This document shows positions 30,314-41,328 of a DNA stretch of 64,000 nt, in pieces (the first letter of the stretch is position 1; the number at the start of each line of letters is the position of its first letter). This stretch comes from Ferribacterium limneticum (lineage in GTDB: Bacteria; Pseudomonadota; Gammaproteobacteria; Burkholderiales; Rhodocyclaceae). The stretch covers positions 4,090,001-4,154,000 of the forward strand of contig NZ_CP075190.1 of the NCBI RefSeq assembly GCF_020510585.1, given 5' to 3'. The position numbers were made by a program, and so were the translations under genes. The notes below the pieces were generated by a model. The model was not told the origin of the DNA and did no database searches. It was given only the letters and a program-made list of their open reading frames with translations.

Positions 30314-31600
30314 TCACTTTTTCGCCGCCTGATAGTCGGAAATCACCGCCGCACCCACCGGCAAATCGCCGCCCAGCACTTCGGTCTGGCGCCCGTTACT
30401 GACGCCGGTTTTCAGCGCCACCGCCTGCGGCCGACCATCGACCAGCACCCAGACCTGCCCATCGCCGCTGCCCTTGGCTGCCACCGGGCGATTTTTCGGC
30501 GCCTCCGGTGGCGGGCCGGGCATCAGGCGGGCGACAATGCCGCGCTCTTTCGCCCCAGCCCCCTCGCCCGGCGGCGTGAAACGCAACGCCGCATTGGGCA
30601 CCAGCAGCACCTTGTCGCGGCTTGCCGTGACGATAGTAGCCGTCGCCGTCATCCCCGGCCGCAGCGCAAGATCGTCGTTATTGACCTGCAAAATGGTCTT
30701 GTAGGTGACGACGTTGTCGGTCGTCGTCGAGCCCAATCCGACACGCTGAATGCTCGCCGGAAACTTGCGCCCCGGCCAGGCCGACACGGTGAAACTCGCC
30801 GTCTGGCCCGCTTTGACATTGCCGACATCAGCCTCATCGACCTTGACCTGCAACTCCATTTTGGCCAGATCCTCGGCCAGCACGAAAAGCACCGGCGTCG
30901 TCATCGCCGCCACCACGGTCTGGCCCGGCTCCACCTTGCGGGTCAGCACGACGCCATCAACCGGCGAACGGATAGTCGCCTTGCCAAGATTGGTTTCGTC
31001 CGTTTTCAGCGTCGCCCGCGCCTGCACCACCTCGGCCCGGGCGCTGGCCAGGCTGGCGATGGCCCGTTGCCGGGCCGCATCGGCGGTCTCCAGCTCGGTC
31101 TTGGCCGGCACCTTGCCGCCGGAAAGCTCGGCGACCTGCCGCATGCGATTCAGCGACGCCGACGTTTCGGCCACCGTCGCCTGCGCCAGCGCCACCGAGG
31201 CCTCCGCCGCCGCCACCGCGGCCTGCGATTTGGCCACGCCATCCTTCAATTTGGCGGTATCGAGCTGGGCCAGCAACTGGCCTTTCTTGACCACATCGTT
31301 TTCCTGCACCAACACACTGGACAGCGTGCCGGAAAGCTCGGAGCCGACATCGACCGACTTGGTCGGCTGCAGCGTGCCGCTGGCCGAGGCGGTGACCAGC
31401 AGATTGCCGACGGCCGCCTCCTCGGTCAGGTATTGGCCGGCCGGCTGGCCGTTGCCGCCGGAAAAGGCCAGCCACAGCACGGCCACGACGGCAATGCCGC
31501 CGCCGATCAGCCACAGCCGCCGTTGACCGGCGCCCTTGGGAGTGTTCTTGCTGAGCAGCGCGACGAGCGCCGCCGACGAGGTATCCGTACTTTTTGTCAT
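30314..31600 (-). CDS. MacA-like periplasmic adaptor (HlyD family)
   Basis: The 428-residue protein has an N-terminal membrane anchor (RLWLIGGGIAVVAVLWLAFS), a split lipoyl domain (VGSELSGTLSSVLVQENDVV; IRSPVDGVVLTRKVEPGQTV), an alpha-helical hairpin rich in Ala/Glu and a beta-barrel. It bridges the MacB transporter and the outer-membrane channel. The ATG overlaps the channel gene stop (ATGA). Confidence 0.94.
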   Translation of the reverse strand: MTKSTDTSSAALVALLSKNTPKGAGQRRLWLIGGGIAVVAVLWLAFSGGNGQPAGQYLTEEAAVGNLLVTASASGTLQPTKSVDVGSELSGTLSSVLVQENDVVKKGQLLAQLDTAKLKDGVAKSQAAVAAAEASVALAQATVAETSASLNRMRQVAELSGGKVPAKTELETADAARQRAIASLASARAEVVQARATLKTDETNLGKATIRSPVDGVVLTRKVEPGQTVVAAMTTPVLFVLAEDLAKMELQVKVDEADVGNVKAGQTASFTVSAWPGRKFPASIQRVGLGSTTTDNVVTYKTILQVNNDDLALRPGMTATATIVTASRDKVLLVPNAALRFTPPGEGAGAKERGIVARLMPGPPPEAPKNRPVAAKGSGDGQVWVLVDGRPQAVALKTGVSNGRQTEVLGGDLPVGAAVISDYQAAKK

Positions 31601-33102
31601 GTTCGATCACTTTGATTGGCCGACTGCCAGCCGCCGCCGAGCGCCTTGTAGAGCTGGATCAGCGTGGTCAGCACGGCCGACTGGGCGGTGGCCAGAGAGT
31701 CTTCGGCCGTCAATTGGGTGCGCTGGGTTTCCAGCACTTTCTGGAAGTCGGCGAGGCCGGCTTCGTACATCTGTCGGCTCAAGGTCGCCGCGTTGCGCGC
31801 CGAAACGGCCGCCGCTTCCCGGGCGACCACCCGGTTGCGGGCCTGCGCGTGGGCAGTCAGCGCGTTTTCGACCTCTTCCAGCGCGGTCAACACAGCGCTC
31901 TCGTAGGCCACCAGCGCCGCTTCCTGCACCGCCGTCTGCAAATCCACGGCAGCGCGCAGCTTGCCGCCATCGAACAGCATGGCCGCCAAAGTGCCGCTCG
32001 CCGCCCGCACCAAGCTGGCGCTGCTGCCCAGCGCGTCGAGGCTGTAAGCCTGCCAGCCGAACGAGCCACCGAGCGACAGACTGGGAAAGCGCGCCGCCTG
32101 CTTCTGCCCGATGCGCGCCGTTTCCGCCGCCAGCGTGCGCTCGGCAACGATCAGATCAGGTCGCTGGGTCAACACATCGGCCGGGATGCCGGTCGCCACC
32201 GTCGGTGGCACGACCGGCCGGGCCTGCGAGGCCAGCAATTGTTCATGCAGGGCGCCGGGTTGCCGGCCGAGCAAGGTGGCCAGCCGGTTTTCCGCCGCCG
32301 CCATCCCGACCTCAAGGTCCGGCATGCTGGCCCGCGTTTGCTCGCGGCTGGTCCGCGCCTGCTCGACATCGGCGCTACTGGCCAGCCCGGCCTGCTCGCG
32401 CCATTCGGTGATCTGCGCCGTTTCGCTTTGGCTGGCCAGATTGGCCCGAGCAATCGCCAGCCGCAACTGGTAAGCGCGCCACTCAACGTAGTTCTGCGCC
32501 ACCTCGGCAACCAGCGAAACCCGGACGTTTTCCAGACTGGCCTCGCTCGCCGCCAGATCGGCACTCGCCGCCTCGACCGCCCGCCGCGTGCCGCCGAAAA
32601 GATCGAGTTCCCAACTGGCGTCGAATCCGGCGTCGTACAACGTACGCGTCGGCAGGGCATTGACGGCCGTGGCGTTCTTTGTCCGGCTAACGCCCGTCGA
32701 CGCCGACACTTGCGGTAAATAGCCGCTCACCGCCTGCGCCCGACTGGCTCGCGCCTGCCGCAAGCGAGCCTGCGCTGCCTTGAGATCGAGGCTGCCGGAT
32801 TGGGCGGAGGCGATCAGGGTATCAAGCGCCGGATCGCCCAGTTGCCGCCACCAGTCACTTTGCGATTTTGGGCTATTTTTCCGGTTGACCGTGGCATCGC
32901 CAGAAACGGCGGAATCCGTTGCCGGCGGCCGAGAATCACCGACTTTGGCCGCCAGCCAACCGCTCGGCATGGACCACCCTGGCGCCTGATAGTCCGGCCC
33001 GACCGAAGGCAGGCCGGAACAGGCGCTGAGCGAGCCAACAACCCATAAAACGGCAAGCAACAGGCGACAACTCGGCCCTCTTGAAAACGACATGAAATTC
33101 AT
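31597..33102 (-). CDS. NodT-type outer-membrane efflux lipoprotein (TolC superfamily) with in-frame repeat
   Basis: The 501-residue channel protein has a lipoprotein signal (LLLAVLWVVGSLSACSG, lipobox LSAC) and the duplicated OEP coiled-coil repeats of the NodT branch (WWRQLGDPALDTLIASA; VLTQRPDLIVAERTLAAETA). Residues near 70 (ATVNRKNSPKSQ) are encoded by repeat copy G, located in the variable linker before the first helical repeat. The start MNFMSFSRGPS (33102) was preferred; a GTG 30 bases upstream is possible. First gene of the efflux operon with macA and macB. Confidence 0.92.
   Translation of the reverse strand: MNFMSFSRGPSCRLLLAVLWVVGSLSACSGLPSVGPDYQAPGWSMPSGWLAAKVGDSRPPATDSAVSGDATVNRKNSPKSQSDWWRQLGDPALDTLIASAQSGSLDLKAAQARLRQARASRAQAVSGYLPQVSASTGVSRTKNATAVNALPTRTLYDAGFDASWELDLFGGTRRAVEAASADLAASEASLENVRVSLVAEVAQNYVEWRAYQLRLAIARANLASQSETAQITEWREQAGLASSADVEQARTSREQTRASMPDLEVGMAAAENRLATLLGRQPGALHEQLLASQARPVVPPTVATGIPADVLTQRPDLIVAERTLAAETARIGQKQAARFPSLSLGGSFGWQAYSLDALGSSASLVRAASGTLAAMLFDGGKLRAAVDLQTAVQEAALVAYESAVLTALEEVENALTAHAQARNRVVAREAAAVSARNAATLSRQMYEAGLADFQKVLETQRTQLTAEDSLATAQSAVLTTLIQLYKALGGGWQSANQSDRT
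32861..32895 (+). repeat. Repeat copy G inside the efflux lipoprotein gene
   Basis: TGCGATTTTGGGCTATTTTT followed by CCGGTTGACCGTGGCA. The coding strand reads it antisense as T-V-N-R-K-N, the same frame as the waaA copy, without a stop. Confidence 0.85.
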
Positions 33103-33148
33103 CCGGATATTTTCACCGCCTGCGATCTTCACAGGTGTTAAACGATGT

Positions 33149-33188
33149 AAAAAGGCCCGCCGCGACCACGAATTGAGCCGGGGCGGGC
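33149..33188 (-). terminator. Intrinsic terminator of the second Spy-like gene
   Basis: On the minus strand GCCCGCC pairs with GGCGGGC across a loop of about 20 bases and is followed by CTTTTT. It lies about 53 bases past the stop codon and separates that gene from the efflux operon. Confidence 0.65.
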
Positions 33189-33240
33189 AAGGGGGTAGAT
33201 CGCGTGGCTACTGCCCTTCAAGCAACAGCCAAAACCTTGA

Positions 33241-33732
33241 TTAATCGCCGGGAGGCGGACGGCGCTCACCACCGCGCCCGTCCATAGGCACCTTGCCGGC
33301 GGCCTTCAACTTGGCCAACTGGCTGCGCTGCTCGGCGCTCAGCACCTCATAAACCTGTCGCTCGGCCATGGCCCGCGCCAACGCCAGCTCTGCCGTCGCC
33401 TTGGCCGCATCATCCGACAACGCGCGCGCCTTCGGCTCGGTATATTCAGTCGACAACACCAGCCTGCGCAGCGACTCCTCGGCATTGCGCACTGCCTTCA
33501 CCTTCACGCGCATGGCCGGCGCCTGCCCGTGCATGATCTCGAAAACCCGGTCGCGCTGTGCCTCGCTCAAATCCAGCTGGCGCAAATACGGCGGCATCTT
33601 TCCCGATTCCGTAGCCGGCCCAGCACCGCAACTGCCAACCCGCTGGCCAACCCCTAGGGCCGCCAACGGCACGACCAGCGAAATCGCCGCCGCCACCAGA
33701 AAGCGCTTCAAACTCAATTTGGGAAAATTCAC
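33241..33732 (-). CDS. Spy/CpxP-like periplasmic protein (LTxxQ family), copy 2
   Basis: This 163-residue paralogue of the 27.6-28.2 kb protein shares the MPPxLRxLxLxEAQ, VFEIMHxQAPxMR and KARALxDxAAKA patterns. I place the start at the GTG (33732) because AAAGGA lies 7 bases upstream and the product then begins directly with a signal peptide (LKRFLVAAAISLVVPLAALG). Longer readings have no ribosome binding site. It lacks the His/Met-rich stretch of copy 1. The second LTxxQ-like motif reads LSAEQRSQL. A CpxR-type box lies about 90 bases upstream. Confidence 0.83.
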   Translation of the reverse strand: MNFPKLSLKRFLVAAAISLVVPLAALGVGQRVGSCGAGPATESGKMPPYLRQLDLSEAQRDRVFEIMHGQAPAMRVKVKAVRNAEESLRRLVLSTEYTEPKARALSDDAAKATAELALARAMAERQVYEVLSAEQRSQLAKLKAAGKVPMDGRGGERRPPPGD

Positions 33733-33770
33733 GTTCAGTCCTTTGATTTCAAGCTTCGGGGGATGCCCGA

Positions 33771-33835
33771 CGACAGGACGAATACTCCCCCGAGACACCG
33801 TTAAGGCGGGTTAGCAGGCTGTAAATGTCTGTAAA
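33771..33835. promoter_or_regulatory. Duplicated promoter block with CpxR-type box (copy 2), between divergent genes
   Basis: GTAAA-N5-GTAAA at 33821-33835, plus the 25-base block (33771-33795) identical to copy 1. Because it lies between the second Spy-like gene (minus) and the M48 protease gene (plus, ATG about 190 bases away), it could serve both. In E. coli the M48 protease HtpX belongs to the Cpx regulon, which makes dual control plausible. Confidence 0.62.
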
Positions 33836-34027
33836 TGGATTCTTCCCGAACTTTCCCCGTGCGACCGGGCGATTGCTCTGATTCCGGCGTTTGGATACCA
33901 TCCCTGAAAATGCCGCTGTGCTAATTCCGACATGCCCCTGGCCGACATCTCGGGAAAATAAAGGTCGTCTCAACGACCCGACTGACAACCAGGCGCAAAT
34001 CGATTCACTCAAGGGGAACTTAGCAAA

Positions 34028-36865
34028 ATGGACACGCTATATCCGAAGGGGCCGACCGACATCCCGAGCGAGCTGACCCAGCCCAGCCCGACCTATAAAC
34101 AACGAGCCTGGCTGGCCGGCGTCAGCCTGGCCGGTTTCGTTCTCATTTACCTGTTTCTGGCCGGCTGGTTTGTCGCCACCGCCTGGCGGCTGATTGAGGA
34201 TGCCATCGTCAGCGGCGGCGGCAACTTCGCCAACTGGCTGGTTGGCGGAGGATCGGCCTTTCTCGCCATCTTCATGCTGAAGGCGCTGTTCTTCATCCAG
34301 CGCGGCGAAAACAAGGATCTGCTTGAACTGAAAGCGGCCGACCAGCCGCGCCTGTTCGAATTCCTCAATCGCCTTGCCGACGAAGCGGGCGCGCCCCGTC
34401 CGGCCCATGTCTATCTATCGGCCAAGGTCAATGCGGCGGTGTTTTACGATCTTTCCATCCTCAACCTGCTCTTTCCCTCGCGCAAGAATCTGGAAATCGG
34501 CCTGCCGCTGGTCAATGTCCTCAACCTGAGCGAACTCAAGGCCGTGCTGGCTCACGAATTCGGCCATTTTGCCCAACGCTCGATGGCCATCGGCAGCTGG
34601 GTTTATATCGCCCAGCAAATCGCCAACCAGATCATTCATCGGCGCGATGCACTGGACAAATTCCTGGCCGGCATTTCCCGCACCGATCCGCGCATAGCCT
34701 GGATCGGCTGGCTGCTGTCCCTGATTGTCTGGTCGATCCGCTCCCTCATGGACAGCCTGCTGCGGCTCGTCGTTCTGGCCCAGCGATCGCTATCCCGGCA
34801 AATGGAGTTCCACGCCGATCTGGTCGCCGTCTCGCTGACCGGCAGCGACGAAATCGTCAATGCCCTGCACAAACTGCAGGCCGCCGACGACGCCTGGGCG
34901 CGCACGCTGAGCTTCGCCAACAGCCAACTGGGGCGCGGCAGAAAGGTGCACGACCTGTATGCCGTGCAATCCCGCATCATCGAAACGATGGCGCGTATCC
35001 TCGACGATCCGGACTATGGCGCGACACCGACATTGGGGCAAAAGGAGCGCGTCTTCAAGACCGGTTTTGCCCAACCTCCGCAAATGTGGTCGACCCATCC
35101 GGCCAGTTCCGACCGCGAAGACAACGCCAAGCGGACCTACATTTCGGCCCGGCGGGACGAGCGCAGTGCCAGCCTGCTTTTCGAGAATCTCCCGGCCGTC
35201 AAGGCGGCACTGGCAAAGCAGGCATTCGGCGCAATGGAAGGCGAATTCGCCTCGGCCGAAGAGACGCTGGATGCCCTCGACGAGCACTATCGCCTGCAAC
35301 AGTACGATGCCCGCTACCGCGGCGCCTTCATCGGCCGCCCCCTGACCCGGCACGTATCGAAAGCGGATGAACTCTATTCCGCGAGGGTCGATGTCTCAAC
35401 CCTGCCGCAAGCCGTCAATAAGCTTTATCCACCCGTGCTGGCAACCGACCTCGCCAAGCTGCGCGATCTGGACGAGGAATACGCCTGCCTGAAGGCGCTG
35501 CACGACAAACGCTACGAAGCCCGCGGCAAGCGCCTCGTATTCCGCGGTCGCGAAATATCCCGTCGCGAACTACCGCAAGTCATGACGCAAGTCCGTCAGG
35601 AAGCCGATGTCCTGCGCGAACGCGTGCTCGAACATGACCGCCGCTGTCGCAGCCTGCACCTCACCGCCGCCCGACAACTCGGCCAAGGCTGGCCGGAATA
35701 CCTGAGCGGCCTGATCAACACCCTGCATTTCGCCGAGCACAGCGAAGCCGATCTGCGCGACGCGCAGGGCATGCTGGGCAACGTCTATGCCGTCGTCACC
35801 GCCGACGGCAAGGTCAGCAAGAAAGAACTGAAGCGCCTGATAGCCGCCGCCAACGAACTGCATGGCGTGCTCTTCAACCTGTACGAAACGCGCGCGACCG
35901 TGCACCTTGATCAGACATTGCTGGATCGCCTGAAAGTCGACTCATGGGACGCCATGCTGGGCGAACTGAAACTGCCGGAAGCCGGCAATGAAAACATCAG
36001 CGACTGGCTGAACGTCATCGACGGCTGGGTCAACGCCGCAGCCGGCGCCTGCTCCGCCTTGAGTTCAGCCTGTCTCGAGCAACTGCTGCGCAGCGAAAAC
36101 CAGATCGCCGAAGCCCTGCAACAGCCCGAGACAGCAAGTCCAGCTCCCGCAGCCAGTATCGTTCCGGGCGATTACCCAATCCGGCTGATCGGCTCCGAAC
36201 GCGAGCGGCAGACCAAGCTCGGCTGGTGGGATCGCCTGAAAATCGCCGATGGCCCGGTCTTCGCCGGCATCCGCCTGCTCGGTGCCGGGGCCATTGTCGG
36301 CGCCGTCCTCGGGTTCAGTGGCAGCGCCTCACAGGAAAGCGACATCTCGGTATTCAACGGGCTGAACCAGCCGGTTCAAGTCACGCTGGGCGACCAGCAT
36401 TTCATGGTCGCGCCCTACGGCAGCTACAACCTCGCCGTTCGCCTCGATGACAAGACCGAACTGCTCGCCCAAACCCGGACAGGACAGGAAATCGAACGCT
36501 TTCACCCCGACCTGCAGGGACATAGCCGGCATTACGTCTACAACGTCGCCGGCGCCAGCCCGCTGATCGAATGGACTGCCGCCTACGGCAACGCCACCGA
36601 AGTTCCACCGAGAAAGCTCGGCGCACCGCGCTGGCTGGCCGCCGGAGCGGACGTCTATTTCACCGAGCCGCCTGCCAACATCAGCACCAAGTCAGGCGGC
36701 GGAACACGCAAGGTTCTAAGCGGAGCGCCCGCCAATGCCGATCCGCAGGCCGTGCTCAAGCAATTGGACGATGAAACGGAACGCCAACGCGTTGCCGCAA
36801 CCCATGTCCAATGGGATGCGCCGGATACACCGCAAATCAGTCGCTGGCAGGCATTGAGCCACTAA
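34028..36865 (+). CDS. Very large membrane M48-family metalloprotease
   Basis: The 945-residue protein has two N-terminal membrane helices (residues about 27-56 and 66-90), the zinc motif AVLAHEFGHFAQRS near residue 175, another membrane region around 218-245 and the third ligand in SRQMEFHADLVAVSL near 259. That is the HtpX-like core, normally about 290 residues. Roughly 650 further residues follow: a mostly helical segment, an ADGKVSKKELKRLIAAA stretch reminiscent of TerB-like domains (weak), a membrane helix near 760 (LLGAGAIVGAVLGFSGS) and a beta-rich C-terminal domain starting SVFNGLNQPVQVTLGDQHF. Ribosome binding site AAGGGGAAC. It is likely an envelope quality-control protease; substrate unknown. 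Confidence 0.82.
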   Translation: MDTLYPKGPTDIPSELTQPSPTYKQRAWLAGVSLAGFVLIYLFLAGWFVATAWRLIEDAIVSGGGNFANWLVGGGSAFLAIFMLKALFFIQRGENKDLLELKAADQPRLFEFLNRLADEAGAPRPAHVYLSAKVNAAVFYDLSILNLLFPSRKNLEIGLPLVNVLNLSELKAVLAHEFGHFAQRSMAIGSWVYIAQQIANQIIHRRDALDKFLAGISRTDPRIAWIGWLLSLIVWSIRSLMDSLLRLVVLAQRSLSRQMEFHADLVAVSLTGSDEIVNALHKLQAADDAWARTLSFANSQLGRGRKVHDLYAVQSRIIETMARILDDPDYGATPTLGQKERVFKTGFAQPPQMWSTHPASSDREDNAKRTYISARRDERSASLLFENLPAVKAALAKQAFGAMEGEFASAEETLDALDEHYRLQQYDARYRGAFIGRPLTRHVSKADELYSARVDVSTLPQAVNKLYPPVLATDLAKLRDLDEEYACLKALHDKRYEARGKRLVFRGREISRRELPQVMTQVRQEADVLRERVLEHDRRCRSLHLTAARQLGQGWPEYLSGLINTLHFAEHSEADLRDAQGMLGNVYAVVTADGKVSKKELKRLIAAANELHGVLFNLYETRATVHLDQTLLDRLKVDSWDAMLGELKLPEAGNENISDWLNVIDGWVNAAAGACSALSSACLEQLLRSENQIAEALQQPETASPAPAASIVPGDYPIRLIGSERERQTKLGWWDRLKIADGPVFAGIRLLGAGAIVGAVLGFSGSASQESDISVFNGLNQPVQVTLGDQHFMVAPYGSYNLAVRLDDKTELLAQTRTGQEIERFHPDLQGHSRHYVYNVAGASPLIEWTAAYGNATEVPPRKLGAPRWLAAGADVYFTEPPANISTKSGGGTRKVLSGAPANADPQAVLKQLDDETERQRVAATHVQWDAPDTPQISRWQALSH

Positions 36866-36867
36866 GT

Positions 36868-36895
36868 AAAACGGGCCGCGATTGCGGCCCGTTTT
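36868..36895. terminator. Bidirectional intrinsic terminator
   Basis: AAAACGGGCCGC and GCGGCCCGTTTT form a perfect 12-bp stem with loop GATT between the convergent M48 protease and thiC genes. T-runs follow the hairpin on both strands. Confidence 0.9.
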
Positions 36896-36918
36896 CATTG
36901 TCATGGCTTAAACTAGAC

Positions 36919-39021
<2,103 letters not shown>

Positions 39022-39093
39022 TCAAGAATTCTCGAAATCAGCCGAAATATCATCGACAAGCGCCAGAATTCAAAGAGAAAACGAGGAACCAAG

Positions 39094-40569
39094 ATGCGCC
39101 TATTGATGATCGCCAGCCTGCTGGTCGCCCTGCCTTTCGGTGTTGCAGCCGCGCCCGCCTGGCAAACTATTTCATCCGAACCGGGCAAACGTATTGAACT
39201 CAACCGCACCAGCCTGAAACGTGATGGGAACATCGTTGAGGCACAGGGTCGCGTCGTGCTCGAAAAAGAACTGGTGGACGGCCGTTCCGGCGCGCCCTAC
39301 CGCGTCATTGAAGCGGTTACCCGCTACGACTGCACAACGCGCAGTGCCAACACGATCAAGCGCATTTTCAAGAAAAATGAAAATGACGTTGTCCGCGAAG
39401 AAAACATTAAGGGGGCCGACCTGCCGGTGCGCACCGGTACGCTGGACGACAAGGTGCTGCGCGAAGTCTGTCGCCCGCCCAAGGAAGGCGCCGCCGAAAT
39501 CGCCCAGAAAGCCAACGAGGCAGCCGGTCAGCTAAAAGCGGCCAACGAGGCGATGCTCAAGAAGGAAATGGCCAAGGCCGAAAAGCCCGATGCCGTGAAA
39601 GCCAGCGACGCATCGCATGGCGCAGCACCACCCAAGGAAAGTGCGATTCCGTCGATCAGGCCGAATCTCAAGGCGGCCATGGAAGGCGCCAAGGAAGCAG
39701 CACCCCCCGCTCCGCCGCCACCTGCGCCGACGCCAGCGCCGGCCAAGGTCGCCGCGCCGAAGCCCGCGACCGTCGTCGTTCACACCAGCCAAGCCCCCGC
39801 GCCCAAGCCGAAAAAGGCGCCCAAGCCCCAGAGCACCCACTCCGAAGGCTACATGCTCGAACTGGCCCACAGCGAACCGGCCGTGCAGCATGCGAACATT
39901 CATTGGGATTACGAAGGCGCCGGCGGCCCGGAAAACTGGTCGAAACTTGATCAGAAAAACAAGGTTTGCGCCGTTGGCGAGCGGCAGTCGCCGATCGACA
40001 TCAAGGATGGCATCAAGGTTGATCTGGAGCCGATCAAGTTCTCTTACCAGCCATCGACCTTCCGCATCATCGACAATGGCCACACGGTTCAGGTTGAGAT
40101 CGGCGAGAGCTCGATTTCGCTGACCGGCAAGACCTATGAACTGGTCCAGTTCCATTTCCATCGCCCGTCGGAAGAAAAGGTCAATGGCCAGCGTTTCGAC
40201 ATGGTCGTCCACCTCGTGCACAAGGCCGACGATGGCCAGCTTGCGGTCGTTGCCGTGCTGCTCGAGCGCGGCACGGAGAACGCTTTCATCCAGACCCTGT
40301 GGAATAACATGCCGCTGGAAAAGAACCTGCCGGTAGCGCCACCCACTACGACGATCGACCTCAACGCCCTGCTGCCTGCCTCCCGCAACTATTACACCTA
40401 CATGGGCTCGCTAACCACGCCCCCCTGTTCCGAAGGCGTGCTGTGGCTGGTCATGAAGCAGCCGGTGCAGGTATCGCCGGATCAGATCAACATCTTCAGC
40501 CGGCTCTACAAGAACAATGCCCGGCCGATCCAGCCCTCGGGCGGCCGCCTGATCAAGGAAGGCCGTTGA
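39094..40569 (+). CDS. Periplasmic alpha-type carbonic anhydrase with N-terminal adhesin-E-like domain
   Basis: The 491-residue protein has a signal peptide (RLLMIASLLVALPFGVAAAP) and an N-terminal domain of about 110 residues (WQTISSEPGKRIELNRTSLK to REVCRPP) resembling the surface-adhesin protein E fold. A Pro/Ala/Lys-rich linker follows (around residues 195-250), then an alpha-carbonic anhydrase domain from about 265 (IHWDYEGAGGPENWSKL). Zinc ligands are the histidines in VQFHFHRPSEE (near 354 and 356) and MVVHLVHK (near 373); LTTPPCSEGVLWLVMK is also conserved. The start follows an AGGAAC ribosome binding site; a longer upstream reading lacks a signal peptide at its start. It diverges from thiC. 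Confidence 0.87.
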   Translation: MRLLMIASLLVALPFGVAAAPAWQTISSEPGKRIELNRTSLKRDGNIVEAQGRVVLEKELVDGRSGAPYRVIEAVTRYDCTTRSANTIKRIFKKNENDVVREENIKGADLPVRTGTLDDKVLREVCRPPKEGAAEIAQKANEAAGQLKAANEAMLKKEMAKAEKPDAVKASDASHGAAPPKESAIPSIRPNLKAAMEGAKEAAPPAPPPPAPTPAPAKVAAPKPATVVVHTSQAPAPKPKKAPKPQSTHSEGYMLELAHSEPAVQHANIHWDYEGAGGPENWSKLDQKNKVCAVGERQSPIDIKDGIKVDLEPIKFSYQPSTFRIIDNGHTVQVEIGESSISLTGKTYELVQFHFHRPSEEKVNGQRFDMVVHLVHKADDGQLAVVAVLLERGTENAFIQTLWNNMPLEKNLPVAPPTTTIDLNALLPASRNYYTYMGSLTTPPCSEGVLWLVMKQPVQVSPDQINIFSRLYKNNARPIQPSGGRLIKEGR

Positions 40570-40585
40570 CCGGAGAGCCGGCACG

Positions 40586-40623
40586 ATGGTAACTTAATGA
40601 CCAAAGAGTCATTAAGTTACCAT
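40586..40623. promoter_or_regulatory. Perfect 16-bp inverted repeat overlapping the TetR start codon (probable operator)
   Basis: ATGGTAACTTAATGAC (40586-40601), 6-base spacer, GTCATTAAGTTACCAT (40608-40623). The right arm ends within the ATG of the tetR-family gene. Perfect symmetry beside a TetR gene strongly suggests an autoregulatory operator. It is AT-rich against its surroundings. Confidence 0.75.
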
Positions 40624-41266
40624 GTCCGCCATCCCCACCCCCCGCAAGCGACGCAAGGAAGCCCGCCCCTCCGAACTTCTCGAAGCGGCGCTTCATCTGT
40701 TCGTCGAAAAAGGCTTCGCCGCCACCCGTCTGGAAGATGTGGCGGCGCGCGCCGGCGTTTCAAAAGGAACGCTCTATCTCTATTTCGAGAACAAAAATGC
40801 GCTGTTCAAGGCGGTGGTTCAGGAAGGGATCATCCCGGTCATTGCCGAAAACGAAGCAATCGCGGCCAAACATAGCGGTTGCAGCTTCGAGCTGCTCGAA
40901 CTCATGCTCCAAAATTGGTGGACAAAGATCGGCCAGACCGCTTTTGCCGGCATCCCCAAGCTGATAGTGGCTGAAGCGCGAAACTTTCCTGAACTGGCCA
41001 GCTACTACTACGATAACGTCATCAGCCGCGGCCGCGCACTGGTTGCCAGCGCCCTGCGCCGCGGCATGAACAGCGGCGAATTCCGCACCATGGACGTCGA
41101 AACCACGGTCGACGTGGTTATCGCCCCCATTTTGATGCTGCTGATCTGGCGTTATTCGATGAGTTGCTGCCAAAGCGCCGAGAGCGATCCGGAGACTTAT
41201 TTGCGCATACATATGGACCTGCTGCGCCAGGGTTTGCGCAAGCCGGAAAAAGAGAGTCGGGTATAA
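40622..41266 (+). CDS. TetR/AcrR family transcriptional regulator
   Basis: The 214-residue protein has an N-terminal helix-turn-helix (AALHLFVEKGFAATRLEDVA, AARAGVSKGTLYLYFENKNA) and a C-terminal ligand domain of the type found in AcrR-like repressors (ESDPETYLRIHMDLLRQGLR). No ribosome binding site is obvious because the palindrome abuts the ATG. Downstream in the same direction lie a methyltransferase, rhodanese and tolC, so it may control efflux through tolC; this is inference. Confidence 0.88.
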   Translation: MSAIPTPRKRRKEARPSELLEAALHLFVEKGFAATRLEDVAARAGVSKGTLYLYFENKNALFKAVVQEGIIPVIAENEAIAAKHSGCSFELLELMLQNWWTKIGQTAFAGIPKLIVAEARNFPELASYYYDNVISRGRALVASALRRGMNSGEFRTMDVETTVDVVIAPILMLLIWRYSMSCCQSAESDPETYLRIHMDLLRQGLRKPEKESRV

Positions 41267-41287
41267 TTTTAATTTGTCCGAATCAAT

Positions 41288-41307
41288 ATATTAGCTCGTG
41301 CTAATAT
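41288..41307. promoter_or_regulatory. Inverted repeat upstream of the pcm-like gene
   Basis: ATATTAGC, loop TCGT, GCTAATAT: a perfect 8-bp stem in the 62-bp gap between tetR and the methyltransferase gene. There is no T-run after it, so an operator or mRNA hairpin is as likely as a terminator. Confidence 0.4.
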
Positions 41308-41328
41308 TCAGTCTGCGGAGACCCACCA

